Shown here: one piece after another, positions 1-8,711 of the stretch
Position numbering within the stretch: the first letter of the stretch is position 1
How the letters are laid out: every line of letters begins with the position of its first letter
Assembly (NCBI GenBank): GCA_964608315.1
Contig: CAZSNF010000008.1
Coordinates: 1-64,000 of the forward strand
Length of the DNA: 64,000 nt
Reading direction: 5' to 3'
Source of the DNA: VXPQ01 sp964608315
GTDB taxonomy: Bacteria; Bacteroidota; Rhodothermia; Rhodothermales; VXPQ01
Notes under the pieces: model-generated
Told to the model about the DNA's origin: nothing
Databases searched by the model: none
What the model saw: only the letters and a program-made list of their open reading frames with translations
Made by a program: the position numbers and the translations under genes

Positions 1-56
1 TCCTCATTACGTGGGACCTGCCACGCTGCTTCGTCATTCCTTGCCAGCGCGTTCCG
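1..56. repeat. Truncated copy of the GGAACC miniature element at the window edge
   Basis: This stretch matches the inner part of the full miniature element seen around 33590-33650, including the recurring segments TCCTCATTACGTGGG and GCTTCGTCATTCCTTGCCAG. Only this part is present; the rest lies beyond the window. The stop codon and last few codons (RAGKE) of the neighbouring ROK kinase gene are read from this repeat, so the kinase C-terminus has been rewritten by the element. Confidence 0.75.
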
Positions 57-1023
57 TGCGTTCCGCCCGTTCCCAGGCAAGCGCCGCCGCGCCCAGCACC
101 CCTGCATGATTCCCCAGTTCCGAAAGTACGACCGGCACCGAACTTCCCCGCGGATACCGAAAAACATGTTCGTCGATATGCGCCTGCACCCGATCCAGAA
201 AATGTTCGGCGGCGTTCGCGCCCCCTCCCCCAAGAATAATGATTTCCGGGGAATACATGTGCGCCACGCTGACCAGAAACCACCCGAGGGCCGTCGTCCA
301 GCGATCCAGGACGTCCAGGCACAGGGCGTCTTCCTGTTCCACCCCGCGAATGACCGACGCGAAATCGACGGCATGAGGATTTTCGAAATATACGTCGTTC
401 AGCGCCGACGGCAAACCGCGCTGAAGACCGTCCCGCACCATCATGGCGAGGCTCGCCGCCGCGCACAGGATATTGGCCGTGCCCATGCCCCGCGTAATGC
501 AGCGCCGGTCGCTATGCGCATCCTGAATAATATGGCTAGCCTGGGTGCCGAACATGAGATGCGGGTCGCGCAGCACCTTGCCGTCGAGCATCACCCCCGA
601 CCCCACGCCGGTTCCCAGCGTAATCGAAACGACCCACTTGCGGCCCTGCGCCAACCCGTAGCGGGCTTCCGCAAGAATGCACAGGCGCCCGTCGTTGTCC
701 GCAATGACCGGGATGCCCGTGGCCTCCATAAGACGCGGCACAATGGGGAACCCCTCCACTTTCAGTTTGCCGGGCAGGAGTACGCTCCCGAATTCCGGAT
801 CGACCGCGCCGGGAAATCCCAGCCCGATCGCCGCGGGCCGCCGCCCAAGGGCTTTTGCAATCCGGTCCGTCTCGTCCGTCATGGCTTTGAGGATACCTTC
901 CGGCGGCAACGAAAAACCCGAAGGCTGCACGCCCGGCTCCGTGAGTTCGCCAGTGGCCGACACGGCCCCGCTCTTGATGCGGGTCCCCCCGACATCGAAC
1001 CCTATGACGTATTCCTCAGGCAT
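34..1023 (-). CDS. ROK family sugar kinase
   Basis: ROK kinases phosphorylate glucose, N-acetylmannosamine or related sugars with ATP in the cytoplasm. The N-terminal phosphate-binding loop IGFDVGGTRIKSG lies a few residues from the chosen start, and a second glycine-rich ATP motif (LGTGVGSG) lies near the middle. The zinc-binding CxCGxxGC pattern of ROK repressors is not visible, consistent with a kinase rather than a regulator. The start at 1023 puts the conserved loop at the N-terminus and overlaps the upstream SIS gene by 8 bp, suggesting translational coupling. The last residues are encoded by a miniature repeat, so the C-terminus may differ from relatives. The substrate is unknown; the SIS neighbour suggests an amino sugar phosphate route. 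Confidence 0.85.
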   Translation of the reverse strand: MPEEYVIGFDVGGTRIKSGAVSATGELTEPGVQPSGFSLPPEGILKAMTDETDRIAKALGRRPAAIGLGFPGAVDPEFGSVLLPGKLKVEGFPIVPRLMEATGIPVIADNDGRLCILAEARYGLAQGRKWVVSITLGTGVGSGVMLDGKVLRDPHLMFGTQASHIIQDAHSDRRCITRGMGTANILCAAASLAMMVRDGLQRGLPSALNDVYFENPHAVDFASVIRGVEQEDALCLDVLDRWTTALGWFLVSVAHMYSPEIIILGGGGANAAEHFLDRVQAHIDEHVFRYPRGSSVPVVLSELGNHAGVLGAAALAWERAERTERAGKE

Positions 1024-1807
1024 GCTCGCCATTGTTTCCGGCGTACATATGGGCAAGGCTCTGGCGGTAGGCCTCGTAGAAACGGTCCAGTTGCTCCTCG
1101 GCGCTCACGTTCCCGACGAACTGATGGCTTGGCAGCACTTCCGGGCGCACGCCTCTGGCGAGAAGCCGCTCCGCCACCTCCACGCGCAGCATGTTGATCA
1201 GCATGCCGCCCGTAACGGTGGACACGGGACCCGTGCGCCACTCCATTCCCTCCAGTTCCAGTACGCAATCTCCCGGAGGACACTGGTTGTCCAGCACGAC
1301 ATCGGCGACGTCCACGAGTTTCTTGCCGGAGGAATGGGCCGCCGGCGACTGCTCGCAGTGCTCCCGGGATACGACGCCGATCACGGGCAAGCCCCGGCGC
1401 TGCGCGCCCAGCGCCATTTCCACGATGAGCGGGCGAATCCCGGACGTGGAAATCACAATGAACGCATCGTGCGGGCCAAACCGGAATCCTTTCAGAATTT
1501 CCTCGGCGTAGCCCTCGTATTTTTCGAGGAAAAGCGGGCCGCGCAGGCCATTGGCCCCCACAATGGAGGCATGGTTCGACACCGCATGCTCCACGAGCGC
1601 CACGAACCCCACGAAGCAGCCCTGCCTCGGGGTCATTTCCTCGCACATCATGCGGGAATGTCCGGCGCCGAACAGAAAGACGAGCCCGCCTTTGGCGATG
1701 CGCTCGGCGCACAACCCGGCGGCCTGTTCGACATGGGGAAGCTGCGTATCCCGCAGACGTTTCAGCAGGTCGATGGTTTTGTCGTAGTAGGCTTGTGCGG
1801 CTCCCAT
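1016..1807 (-). CDS. SIS-domain sugar-phosphate isomerase/aldolase-like protein (UPF0309 type)
   Basis: About 263 residues. The SIS fold binds phosphorylated sugars. The FLFGAGHSRM loop near residue 45 and the VISTSGIRPLIVEMA segment near residue 120 are the two sugar-phosphate-binding stretches typical of the domain, and the length matches UPF0309 proteins. It is the upstream gene of a two-gene unit with the ROK kinase, with overlapping ends. Together they suggest phosphorylation and isomerisation of one sugar or amino sugar. No substrate can be read from the sequence. The start is the first Met before the MGAAQAYYDK N-terminus, with no better downstream alternative. Confidence 0.8.
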   Translation of the reverse strand: MGAAQAYYDKTIDLLKRLRDTQLPHVEQAAGLCAERIAKGGLVFLFGAGHSRMMCEEMTPRQGCFVGFVALVEHAVSNHASIVGANGLRGPLFLEKYEGYAEEILKGFRFGPHDAFIVISTSGIRPLIVEMALGAQRRGLPVIGVVSREHCEQSPAAHSSGKKLVDVADVVLDNQCPPGDCVLELEGMEWRTGPVSTVTGGMLINMLRVEVAERLLARGVRPEVLPSHQFVGNVSAEEQLDRFYEAYRQSLAHMYAGNNGEHA

Positions 1808-2063
1808 GGGGGCTTGGGGGGAAGAGAGGACGTCAATTGCGGACGAATGTCGGAAAGGTCAAGACGATTCGCGTTGATGGGGCGAATGGAATGAGCCAAG
1901 ACAAATAATCTGGCGTTTTTTGTCGTCGCGAAGCCGTTATGGAGCGACGCGCGCGGCCCAACTGCGCAGAACGTCATAGCGACCGGATCGGGAAACATGC
2001 GGACAGGCTTGCAAACAGAATGGACGAGCGCGCACGGCCGCAACGCTTATCGCGCGCAGGGCA

Positions 2064-2522
2064 TTATCCCTGGCGCGTCAAGCGAGCTATCGCAGCATAG
2101 TCGCAACTTTCGGATGTCTCTTGCGCCGTATAGGTCATTACGTCGTCCTCGAACGTAATCGACGAGGAATAGGACTCGAGGTCCCCGCATTCCGGATCCG
2201 GGTCGTCGTGAACCTGAACCGTTCCGCCTGCCGTCGGGATAAAGAATCCCGTTTTGCTTATCTCGCCTGTAACGGCCGGAAACGCCTCGCTTACGCCATC
2301 CATTATGAGCGAGGCGGTAATCGTAAGGTCCTCCTCTCTCTGGATCACATTGGCCTGCATCAGAAAATTGACAGATATGTTTGGCGTGTCTGCCTCTGTG
2401 ATTCGCAGCTCCCCGGAATACTGCCCGGCCACCGAGGGCAGCCCGGATTCGTCGTTGCTGTCGCATCCAACCAGCAGCAGCGTTGTTAACAAGACGTACG
2501 CGACGGTATGCAGCTTGCGCAT
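2064..2522 (-). CDS. Small lipoprotein of unknown function
   Basis: 152 residues beginning with a lipoprotein signal: basic MRK, a hydrophobic stretch, then the lipobox LLLVGC with the modified Cys near residue 20. An acidic, Ser-rich linker (CDSNDESG) follows, as expected for an outer-membrane-retained lipoprotein in this group. The mature part is short and predicted beta-rich (AGQYSGELRIT, then a strand-like segment with Asp/Glu). I recognise no named domain. It stands alone, with about 250 bp of empty sequence on the SIS side and about 400 bp on the methyltransferase side. Confidence 0.65.
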   Translation of the reverse strand: MRKLHTVAYVLLTTLLLVGCDSNDESGLPSVAGQYSGELRITEADTPNISVNFLMQANVIQREEDLTITASLIMDGVSEAFPAVTGEISKTGFFIPTAGGTVQVHDDPDPECGDLESYSSSITFEDDVMTYTAQETSESCDYAAIARLTRQG

Positions 2523-2929
2523 TTTGAGATAACCAATTCGGTGAGCAGGGTAAGTTGAGACAAAAATTTAAACCGCAACGCCGCAACCTTGTTCCGTTTG
2601 GACCGCCCCGGCGAGAAGCCGCATAAAGGCGTACGGGTTATCGAGAGCCGGGAAATCGTACGGTAAAATACTGATTCTTTGCGCGAATCTCGTTATTTTG
2701 AGGTTGGGCTCCCTGCCGCAGGCGCCGGCTGCGGGAAATCGGCTGGAATCCCGAAGGGGGGCCGTTTTGCGGCGGCCTTCTCGTCCTGTACGATTAGCGG
2801 ACGGTCGCCGCCGCGCAGGAGCAAACACGCAATGGAGGCAAGGCAATGAAGCGAAAAATGCGGATGCCCAATTTGTTTTCAAGGACTATACCTCGATACA
2901 GAGCGCCCGCTAACGGCGTCGCCAGACAA
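2523..2929. other. Intergenic region between lipoprotein and defence island
   Basis: About 400 bp between two divergent genes (lipoprotein on the minus strand, methyltransferase on the plus strand). Short open frames exist here but show no recognisable protein pattern. I looked for a controller-protein gene or C-box in front of the RM genes and saw none. An in-frame extension of the methyltransferase to an ATG at 2846 is possible, but it adds 28 residues that do not belong to the conserved fold. The region presumably holds both promoters. Confidence 0.4.
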
Positions 2930-3811
2930 ATGCGGACCGTCGATTTGTTTGCGGGAGCCGGGGGGCTCAGCCTGGGATTTCAGCGAGCGGGCTTCGATGT
3001 CGTAGCGGCGTACGACAAGTGGGGGCCTGCCCTGACGTGTTACGAGGAAAACTTCGACCATCCTGTCTTCTCCGTCGATCTCTCCGACATAGAGGCAGCC
3101 GTGGACCATGTCTCGCAGTACGCCCCCGAAGTTGTGACAGGCGGCCCGCCGTGCCAGGATTTTTCAAGCGCCGGGAAACGAACCGAGGGAAGCCGGGCCA
3201 GCTTGACGGAAAACTTTGCGATCATCGCCACCCGCTGCAAGCCCCAGGTCATTGTAATGGAAAATGTGACGCGGACAAGGGGAAGCGCGGCCTATGCGCG
3301 GGCAAAAAACGTTCTGAAAAATGGCGGATACCATGTTACCGAGGCGGTTCTGGACGCAAGTCTGTGCGGGTGCCCGCAATTAAGGAAGCGGTTCTTTTCT
3401 GTCTCCACGCTGGTTCCTCCCAACGGATTGCTGGAGGACCTCTTGTACGGCGGCTCCGCCGAACAGCTTACGGTGGCGGAATACATGGGCGACGAACTCG
3501 ATACGGAGCATTACTACCGCCATCCGCGCAATTACTCCCGGAGAGGCATATACTCCATCAATGAACCGAGCGCGACGATTCGGGGCGTGAACCGTCCGAT
3601 TCCCCCTAATTACCCTGGACATCCCCTTGATTCCGCCCCAATCTCGGAAGCAAGACCTCTGACAACGTATGAGCGGAGCCGCATTCAGACATTTCCGAAG
3701 GATTGGGCGTGGCCGCGGGCCAAAACAACCGCAGAGCAATTGATCGGCAATGCGGTTCCCGTAGAACTCGGCTCGTTCGTAGCAACCTGCATCCGCGAAG
3801 CGGTATTATGA
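2930..3811 (+). CDS. C5-cytosine DNA methyltransferase of the HindVP-like RM system
   Basis: About 293 residues from the chosen ATG, which places motif I directly at the N-terminus as in most C5 methyltransferases. Motifs in order: DLFAGAGGLSLGF (I, AdoMet), GGPPCQDFSSAG (IV, catalytic Cys), MENVTR (VI), CPQLRKRFF (VIII) and GNAVP (X). It transfers a methyl group to cytosine to protect the host from the partner nuclease. The stop overlaps the start of the endonuclease gene (ATGA at 3808-3811), so the two are translationally coupled. If the partner is truly HindVP-like the target would be GRCGYC, but that is known for the family and not visible here. Confidence 0.9.
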   Translation: MRTVDLFAGAGGLSLGFQRAGFDVVAAYDKWGPALTCYEENFDHPVFSVDLSDIEAAVDHVSQYAPEVVTGGPPCQDFSSAGKRTEGSRASLTENFAIIATRCKPQVIVMENVTRTRGSAAYARAKNVLKNGGYHVTEAVLDASLCGCPQLRKRFFSVSTLVPPNGLLEDLLYGGSAEQLTVAEYMGDELDTEHYYRHPRNYSRRGIYSINEPSATIRGVNRPIPPNYPGHPLDSAPISEARPLTTYERSRIQTFPKDWAWPRAKTTAEQLIGNAVPVELGSFVATCIREAVL

Positions 3812-4887
3812 ATACTCCAGGCTTGTACGGCATCGAAAATTCGAATCGCGAAGGAGACGACCTGTGGGGCAAGAATCAGTTCAATTCGACCTTTCCAATA
3901 TCGCTTTGCTGCTATATGCGGGACCATGGCGTCCCGCCCGTGTATGTCGCTGTGGATAAAAATGGGGAGATCAGGGCCCGCGACGACGATGGCGTTTCCA
4001 TGGAAGACGTATTCGGGACCCCGAAAATCGGCGCGGATATTCGCTTCGAGTTCGAAACCGTATTCGAGCCGCTGAGCGGCTTGCTCCATGACGCATTATC
4101 CGGCGTGGACGTGGTGACGCGAACCGCCGGCGGCGAATTTTGCAGGCCGCTTGAGGTGAAGCTTACCGTAGTTCCCGATAATACCACTGCGAAGCAGCCT
4201 GAAGAAAAATGGTGCTCGGAGTTGGTCATCCGGCCCATTACGTCTGCGTACGCGGCCATCCAGTTATTCGCCAATCTCTCCGATGCCTGCCGCGCAGAGA
4301 TTCGGGATATCATTGGACCCGTAGCATTCGCCATACAGGACCCCGACAACATCGCCGAAATTCTCCTGAACGCTGACCGGATCGTCCAGGCGATGAACGA
4401 AATGATCGCTGCGTGCATCGACTTCCAGCAGCCGTATCTGGTGCAGCCGATCTGGAAGACGGTCGGCAAAACAGCAGAATTAGCGAATCCGTGCTTTGAC
4501 GTCTTCACTTGGTCGAATCTCTCCATTCTGAAAATCCCTGTGGATTCCTGGAAAGGAAAGAAAAACAAAGTGACGCGATCGCTCCGGGAGGCTGTTCGAC
4601 ACCTATGGCGCTTCCGTCAACTGCTCACGGTCGGTAAGATCAACTACAACGAAATCTATCGCGGCATAGCGCTTGGCAACCAGACGGACAAATCTTTTGC
4701 GCTGAACGGAACGCGTACGATCAAGTACATGGACCATTTCCGTTTAAGGAAACCGCATTTTTCTTCCGATATACTTCCAGCGTTGATCCTGAACGGCGGA
4801 GAAAACAGATTGAGCCCCGAGCGCAGGTTCGACGCAACCGTGTTCTATACATGCAAAGCGTTGTTGCAACGGAATTCGGATGGATGA
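3808..4887 (+). CDS. Type II restriction endonuclease, HindVP-like
   Basis: 359 residues. The N-terminal part (GLYGIENSNREGDDLWGKNQ, then FNSTFPISLCCYM) resembles what I remember of the HindVP/HgiDI family, which cuts GRCGYC. A central LEVKLTVVP stretch preceded by acidic residues could supply the PD-(D/E)XK metal site. The start is fixed by the ATGA overlap with the methyltransferase. The last ~60 codons are nearly duplicated at 6730-6914, downstream of a second RM pair. The family call is from memory and would need a profile search; the restriction-enzyme role is well supported by the coupled methyltransferase and nearby vsr genes. Confidence 0.75.
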   Translation: MNTPGLYGIENSNREGDDLWGKNQFNSTFPISLCCYMRDHGVPPVYVAVDKNGEIRARDDDGVSMEDVFGTPKIGADIRFEFETVFEPLSGLLHDALSGVDVVTRTAGGEFCRPLEVKLTVVPDNTTAKQPEEKWCSELVIRPITSAYAAIQLFANLSDACRAEIRDIIGPVAFAIQDPDNIAEILLNADRIVQAMNEMIAACIDFQQPYLVQPIWKTVGKTAELANPCFDVFTWSNLSILKIPVDSWKGKKNKVTRSLREAVRHLWRFRQLLTVGKINYNEIYRGIALGNQTDKSFALNGTRTIKYMDHFRLRKPHFSSDILPALILNGGENRLSPERRFDATVFYTCKALLQRNSDG

Positions 4888-4920
4888 ACTCCGCAGCCGC
4901 ATTATGCGGGCTGTCAGAAG
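4784..4920 (+). repeat. Direct repeat, left copy (HindVP 3' end plus vsr 5' end)
   Basis: 137 bp that recur at 6811-6947 with three mismatches (by my own base-by-base comparison). The repeat covers the last codons of the HindVP-like gene and the first codons of vsr. Weaker similarity continues upstream to about 4704. The pair brackets the whole second RM system. Confidence 0.9.
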
Positions 4921-4987
4921 TCGCGATGCAAAGCTGGAACAACGCAATAACGGAAATATCTATGGCGTAAACCGTAAAAATTCTTGA
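4880..4987 (+). pseudogene. Truncated 5' end of a vsr gene
   Basis: Starting at the ATG overlapping the HindVP-like stop, the frame encodes MDELRSRIMRAVRSRDAK, which matches the first 18 residues of the intact vsr at 6907. It then diverges and stops after 35 codons. The fragment keeps the same overlap with the upstream nuclease gene as the intact copy does at 6907-6914. It is therefore a broken vsr cut off by the arrival of the second RM pair. Nothing of the Vsr catalytic core remains. Confidence 0.8.
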
Positions 4988-5046
4988 CCTTCTCGCCGCC
5001 GTCCCGTATCATGGGGCAACCCAAGCATCACCAGCCCGAATCCGCC

Positions 5047-6036
5047 ATGTCCGCCGGCGCCCGCAAGGAACCCCTCCTGTCCACCTTTGCCGATCTGTTT
5101 TGCGGGATCGGGGGCTTCCACTACGCCGCCGAAGCGTCGGGCTTGCGCTGCGTCTTCGCCTCCGACATCGACAAGGCTGCGCAAGATCAATACGAACATA
5201 ACTTCGGCATGCGCCCTGACGGGGACATCACCAAAATCCACATCGAGAACATTCCGAGCCACGACATTCTGTTCGCCGGATTTCCATGCCAGCCGTTCTC
5301 TATTATCGGCAAGATGGAGGCTATGTCGGATAGCCGGGGAACGCTGATTTACGATGTGGTGCGCATCCTGTCAGTCAAATTCCCGAAAGCGTTTGTTCTG
5401 GAGAACGTGCGGCAACTCGCTACAATCAACAAGGGCAAAACGCTTCGCTTGATTCTGGACGCGCTGGAAGAAATAGGCTACGCCTGCTCCCACAAGATTC
5501 TGAATGCGCTCCGCTTTGGATTGCCGCAAAAGCGCGAGCGCCTGATCATTGTGGGCTTTCGGGACCGAGAAGCCCTGAAAATCTATCAATGGCCGAGAGA
5601 ACGCAAGGCGTATAAACCCCTTTCGGATATTCTGGAAACAGACCCGGACATCCGGCATTTTGCGAGCGAGCGCATCCAGGCCAAACGCAAAGCGGCGCAC
5701 GCGCCCGCCGTTACTCCATCCATATGGCATGAGAACAAGGGGGGGAACGTCAGCAGTCATCCGTTTTCATGCGCCCTGCGGGCAGGCGCATCCTACAACT
5801 ACTTGCTCGTTAACGGCGTAAGGCGATTGACTCCGCGGGAACTGCTGCGTTTGCAGGGTTTCCCGGAATCGTTCGAGGCGATAGGAACAGATTCGCAGAT
5901 CAGGAAACAGGTTGGCAACGCCGTCCCTGTCCCTATGGTCAAAGCTGTCATTAAATCAGTAACTCATGCCGCCAACGCGACTTCGTTCAGGATACCGGAA
6001 TCCCGAACCATACCCGCTGAACCAGTTCCCGCCTGA
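5047..6036 (+). CDS. C5-cytosine DNA methyltransferase of the second RM system
   Basis: About 329 residues. Motifs in order: FADLFCGIGGFHYA (I), FAGFPCQPFSIIG (IV, catalytic PCQ), LENVRQL (VI), GLPQKRERLIIVGF (VIII) and QVGNAVPVPM (X). Alternative ATGs at 4984 and 5011 add residues outside the conserved core; I prefer 5047 because motif I then falls about 18 residues in. The 3' end overlaps the following nuclease gene by 71 bp in another frame. The pair sits inside a 137-bp direct repeat, so it appears to be an inserted cassette. The target sequence cannot be read directly; the partner hints at CCNGG. Confidence 0.88.
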   Translation: MSAGARKEPLLSTFADLFCGIGGFHYAAEASGLRCVFASDIDKAAQDQYEHNFGMRPDGDITKIHIENIPSHDILFAGFPCQPFSIIGKMEAMSDSRGTLIYDVVRILSVKFPKAFVLENVRQLATINKGKTLRLILDALEEIGYACSHKILNALRFGLPQKRERLIIVGFRDREALKIYQWPRERKAYKPLSDILETDPDIRHFASERIQAKRKAAHAPAVTPSIWHENKGGNVSSHPFSCALRAGASYNYLLVNGVRRLTPRELLRLQGFPESFEAIGTDSQIRKQVGNAVPVPMVKAVIKSVTHAANATSFRIPESRTIPAEPVPA

Positions 6037-6706
6037 CGTCGTCGAAAAGATCGCGTATCAGCTGGCGCACCTGCGCGCTATAGGACGCACCGATGTTCGG
6101 GGAGGGGAGTTTGAACGCGTATTCGCCGATGCTATCGGCGGAAAAGCGCGGGGAAAGCCTCTGGGCGTCGCCGATCTTTATCGTCAAAATTTCGCATGGT
6201 CGGTCAAGACGATCAAGAAGTTTCAGCCACACCAAACGATTGGCAAACAGGTTCGCCTGATCAGCGGTCGCAATAGTCCCGTATACTCAAAAGGCATCGA
6301 AAACCCCTTCGATGATCTGCAAAAGACCGGAGAAGCCGTTATCGAGGTTTACAATAACCGCATAGCCGAAGCCCACGAAGAGTACGACCATCTACGGTTT
6401 CTCGTCCTGATCCGTAACTTTCCAGAAATGACGTTCACGCTCTACGAACGCTCATTGCATCCTTTTCCCGCCAACGATTGCCACTGGATCGAGAACAAAC
6501 GGGGCAATTTCGAGGCATACCGGAACAATCAGCATCGCTTTACCTGGCAGCCCCACGGCAGTCAATTCACCATCATCGAAACTGTGCCGAGAGGCGCTCT
6601 CCGCTTCCGCATAACAAAGCGCGTTCCGGTCGTTACCCGCGAAGATATCATGCGTCACATCGGCTGGAATTCCGACTGGGTAGACATCGCTGACGATGGA
6701 GTATGA
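5966..6706 (+). CDS. Type II restriction endonuclease of the second RM system (possibly LlaMI-like)
   Basis: 246 residues, overlapping the end of the methyltransferase gene by 71 bp. Residues near 55-85 (GGKARGKPLGVADLY...FAWSVKTIKK) have the spacing of a PD-(D/E)XK-type metal site, and VRLISGRNSP follows. These stretches remind me of the LlaMI/ScrFI (CCNGG) nucleases, but I cannot confirm this by eye. The role as a restriction enzyme rests mainly on the tight overlap with a C5 methyltransferase. Its stop lies just before the leftover HindVP-like 3' fragment. Confidence 0.65.
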   Translation: MPPTRLRSGYRNPEPYPLNQFPPDVVEKIAYQLAHLRAIGRTDVRGGEFERVFADAIGGKARGKPLGVADLYRQNFAWSVKTIKKFQPHQTIGKQVRLISGRNSPVYSKGIENPFDDLQKTGEAVIEVYNNRIAEAHEEYDHLRFLVLIRNFPEMTFTLYERSLHPFPANDCHWIENKRGNFEAYRNNQHRFTWQPHGSQFTIIETVPRGALRFRITKRVPVVTREDIMRHIGWNSDWVDIADDGV

Positions 6707-6914
6707 ACTGACTCCCGACAACCTGTGCAATAACGGAATCCGCATGATAAGGTACATGAATATCCCCCGCTTGAGAAAGCCGCGCCTTTCCGCCGACATG
6801 CTCCCGTCCCTGATCCTGAACGGCGGAGAAAACAGATTGAGCCCCGAGCGCAGGTTCGACTCAACCGTGTTCTATACATGCAAAGCGTTGTTGCAACGGA
6901 ATCCGGATGAATGA
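6696..6914 (+). pseudogene. C-terminal remnant of a second HindVP-like endonuclease
   Basis: From about 6730 the frame encodes a near copy of the last ~60 residues of the 3808-4887 nuclease, including ILNGGENRLSPERRFD and TVFYTCKALLQRN. The N-terminal ~300 residues are absent, so it cannot be active. The upstream ATG overlaps the second nuclease gene only by chance. Differences (SADMLPSL against SSDILPAL, for example) exceed those in the adjoining 137-bp block. This suggests two related alleles rather than a very recent simple duplication. Confidence 0.85.
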
Positions 6915-6947
6915 ACTCCGCAGCCGCATTATGCGGGCTGTCAGAAG
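6811..6947 (+). repeat. Direct repeat, right copy (HindVP 3' end plus vsr 5' end)
   Basis: Right partner of 4784-4920, same length, three mismatches. Here the vsr reading frame continues intact. The segment between the repeats (about 1.9 kb) holds the second RM system plus the diverged part of the HindVP remnant. Confidence 0.9.
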
Positions 6948-7296
6948 CCGCGACACCAAGCCGGAGATGACTGTCCGCCGGCTTGTTCATTCCATGGGGT
7001 ATCGCTACCGGCTGCATCGCAAGGACCTGCCCGGAAAACCTGACCTGGTGTTCGGTCCGCGCCGGAAGGTGATCTTCGTGCATGGATGTTTCTGGCACGG
7101 TCACGACTGTCCGCGCGGATCGCGAGAACCGAAAACGAATCGGGAGTACTGGATACCCAAGATTGCGAAGACCCGCGAGCGGGACAAAATCACCATAGAA
7201 CGCCTTCGGAAAATGGGCTGGAAGGCGCTGGTAATCTGGGAATGCGAGATCGACCGTTCGTTGCCGGGGAGGATTCGGGCGTTTCTAGAGATGTAG
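6907..7296 (+). CDS. vsr: Very short patch repair endonuclease Vsr
   Basis: 129 residues, a normal Vsr length. Vsr nicks beside T:G mismatches formed when 5-methylcytosine deaminates, so it limits mutation caused by C5 methyltransferases. Visible family features are the N-terminal RSRIMRAVRSRDTKPE, then GYRYRLHRKDLPGKPDLVF with the metal-binding Asp, the zinc/active-site stretch FVHGCFWHGHDCP, and the late VIWECEI. It overlaps the preceding nuclease remnant by 8 bp. The duplicated but truncated first copy at 4880 shows that it belongs with the HindVP-like system. Confidence 0.93.
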   Translation: MNELRSRIMRAVRSRDTKPEMTVRRLVHSMGYRYRLHRKDLPGKPDLVFGPRRKVIFVHGCFWHGHDCPRGSREPKTNREYWIPKIAKTRERDKITIERLRKMGWKALVIWECEIDRSLPGRIRAFLEM

Positions 7297-7368
7297 ATAT
7301 TCATCAATTTCAAGAAGAAATTTGCACATCATGTTTTTGAAAAATTATATACGTAAATAATCAATATT

Positions 7369-8590
7369 TTAGTCTTGAAAATTGGTGATTGCGGTGACAA
7401 TTTCTTCTACGGTGATATCCTGAAGAGGCTTATCTATTAACGAACCTTGAAAAATCCACTTATCCCAATTTCTCTGTATAAGTGGACGTGCATTTTGAAT
7501 CATTTTTTCAGGTTCAGGTTCTATTATTATAAAATTTCGAAAATCAGGTTTTTTATGATACCAATTCGAAATTTCTCCATTTATTCCCTTATCGCCAAAG
7601 CTATAACCACAGATAATCACAGTGTCGGCTTGATCTAATAACAATCGTAGATGGTAAAACAAATCAAGAAATATATCTCTGCTATAATCATATATTTTAT
7701 TAAATGTGCCGATCAGTAACAATGGCCTGCCGCCGTTGAGCGGATCTTGCAGGACGCCATCCTGCGTTTTGGTATGTTCATGATCGCCGTCAAGAGGTAT
7801 TCCGACTCTTGCATCGCCCCCATTGACAGGGCTAAATCGGAACCAATCGACGGAGCCGTCTACCTTGAGAAATGGGATACTCTCATTCGAAAGAAAAGAT
7901 CCGTTCCAATATCTAACGCCAGCTTCTGAATCAACAGAAAATCCATCTGAAAGCGGGATGCCTTGATTAGAAAAAAACGTCTCAACGTGCGTGTCATGAC
8001 AAAGTGTTGCAACACACGATACATTAAAATGCATACAGATATATTTAAATATTTCCAAATGATTTACTCTCTGTGGAAGATATGATAATTTGTAGCATAT
8101 CATATCTGTAAGATAATTACGAATTTCATCAAGTATTGAGTATATTTGATTGTTACAAGGTTGTATTTGATATATTTGCGAATAAATATGTGAAATATTC
8201 TTTTTTTTCACTGACGAATGAATGAACTGCCGGATTTTCTATTTCCCATTCATCTGCATATACTTGATCTGCTAAATAGAATATGTCTTCGTAGTTTGCT
8301 TGTCTGTTAGACTGCTTGACTTCTGAATAATATTTTTGTGCTTGTTCATAAAACCATTTCGCCATAAATTTAGAAATAATTACAAAATTGTCATGTTCAT
8401 GATGTACTCCTTGAAGTTTCACGGCGAGATTAGGATCAGAAATATATCTATATCTTGTGTCTGTATGTCTATGCACTCCATATCCACATAAAATAGATTG
8501 CGTTAAATTTTTCGTAGAAGGAAACCCAGCCGGCATCGACGATCCTGCCCCTAACAAAATAGCAATCTTGCTGTTTTTTTGCGTATTCAT
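7369..8590 (-). pseudogene. SIR2-like defence protein interrupted by a frameshift in an A8 tract
   Basis: Two overlapping frames join into one protein. The first (start 8590) opens with ILLGAGSSMPAGFPST, the NAD-binding glycine loop of SIR2-like domains. The second carries VATLCHDTHVETFF, GTFNKIYDY and ICGYSFGDKGINGEI, the later SIR2 motifs. The break is at eight A residues on the coding strand (8201-8208); seven would give one open frame of about 406 residues. The first frame stops shortly after, at 8153. The gene and flanks (about 7300-8690) are strikingly AT-rich compared with neighbours, indicating recent transfer. SIR2-like proteins of this kind often deplete NAD during phage infection. 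The break could be decay, phase variation, ribosomal slippage or a sequencing error. Confidence 0.75.
8201..8208. repeat. Homopolymer (A8 on the coding strand) at the SIR2 frameshift
   Basis: Eight T on the plus strand (A8 in the gene). Removing one base links the N-terminal and C-terminal SIR2 frames exactly, so this tract is the point of frame change. Confidence 0.8.
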
Positions 8591-8711
8591 TGATTCTGCC
8601 TTCGGGTTTCTGGAAAATGATGATTATCCTTTTTATATGATATATGGAGACGTTTCTCGCATACAGTCCGATAATATTTAAGGGTGGGTGACCATTTCCG
8701 TGACACCGTCG

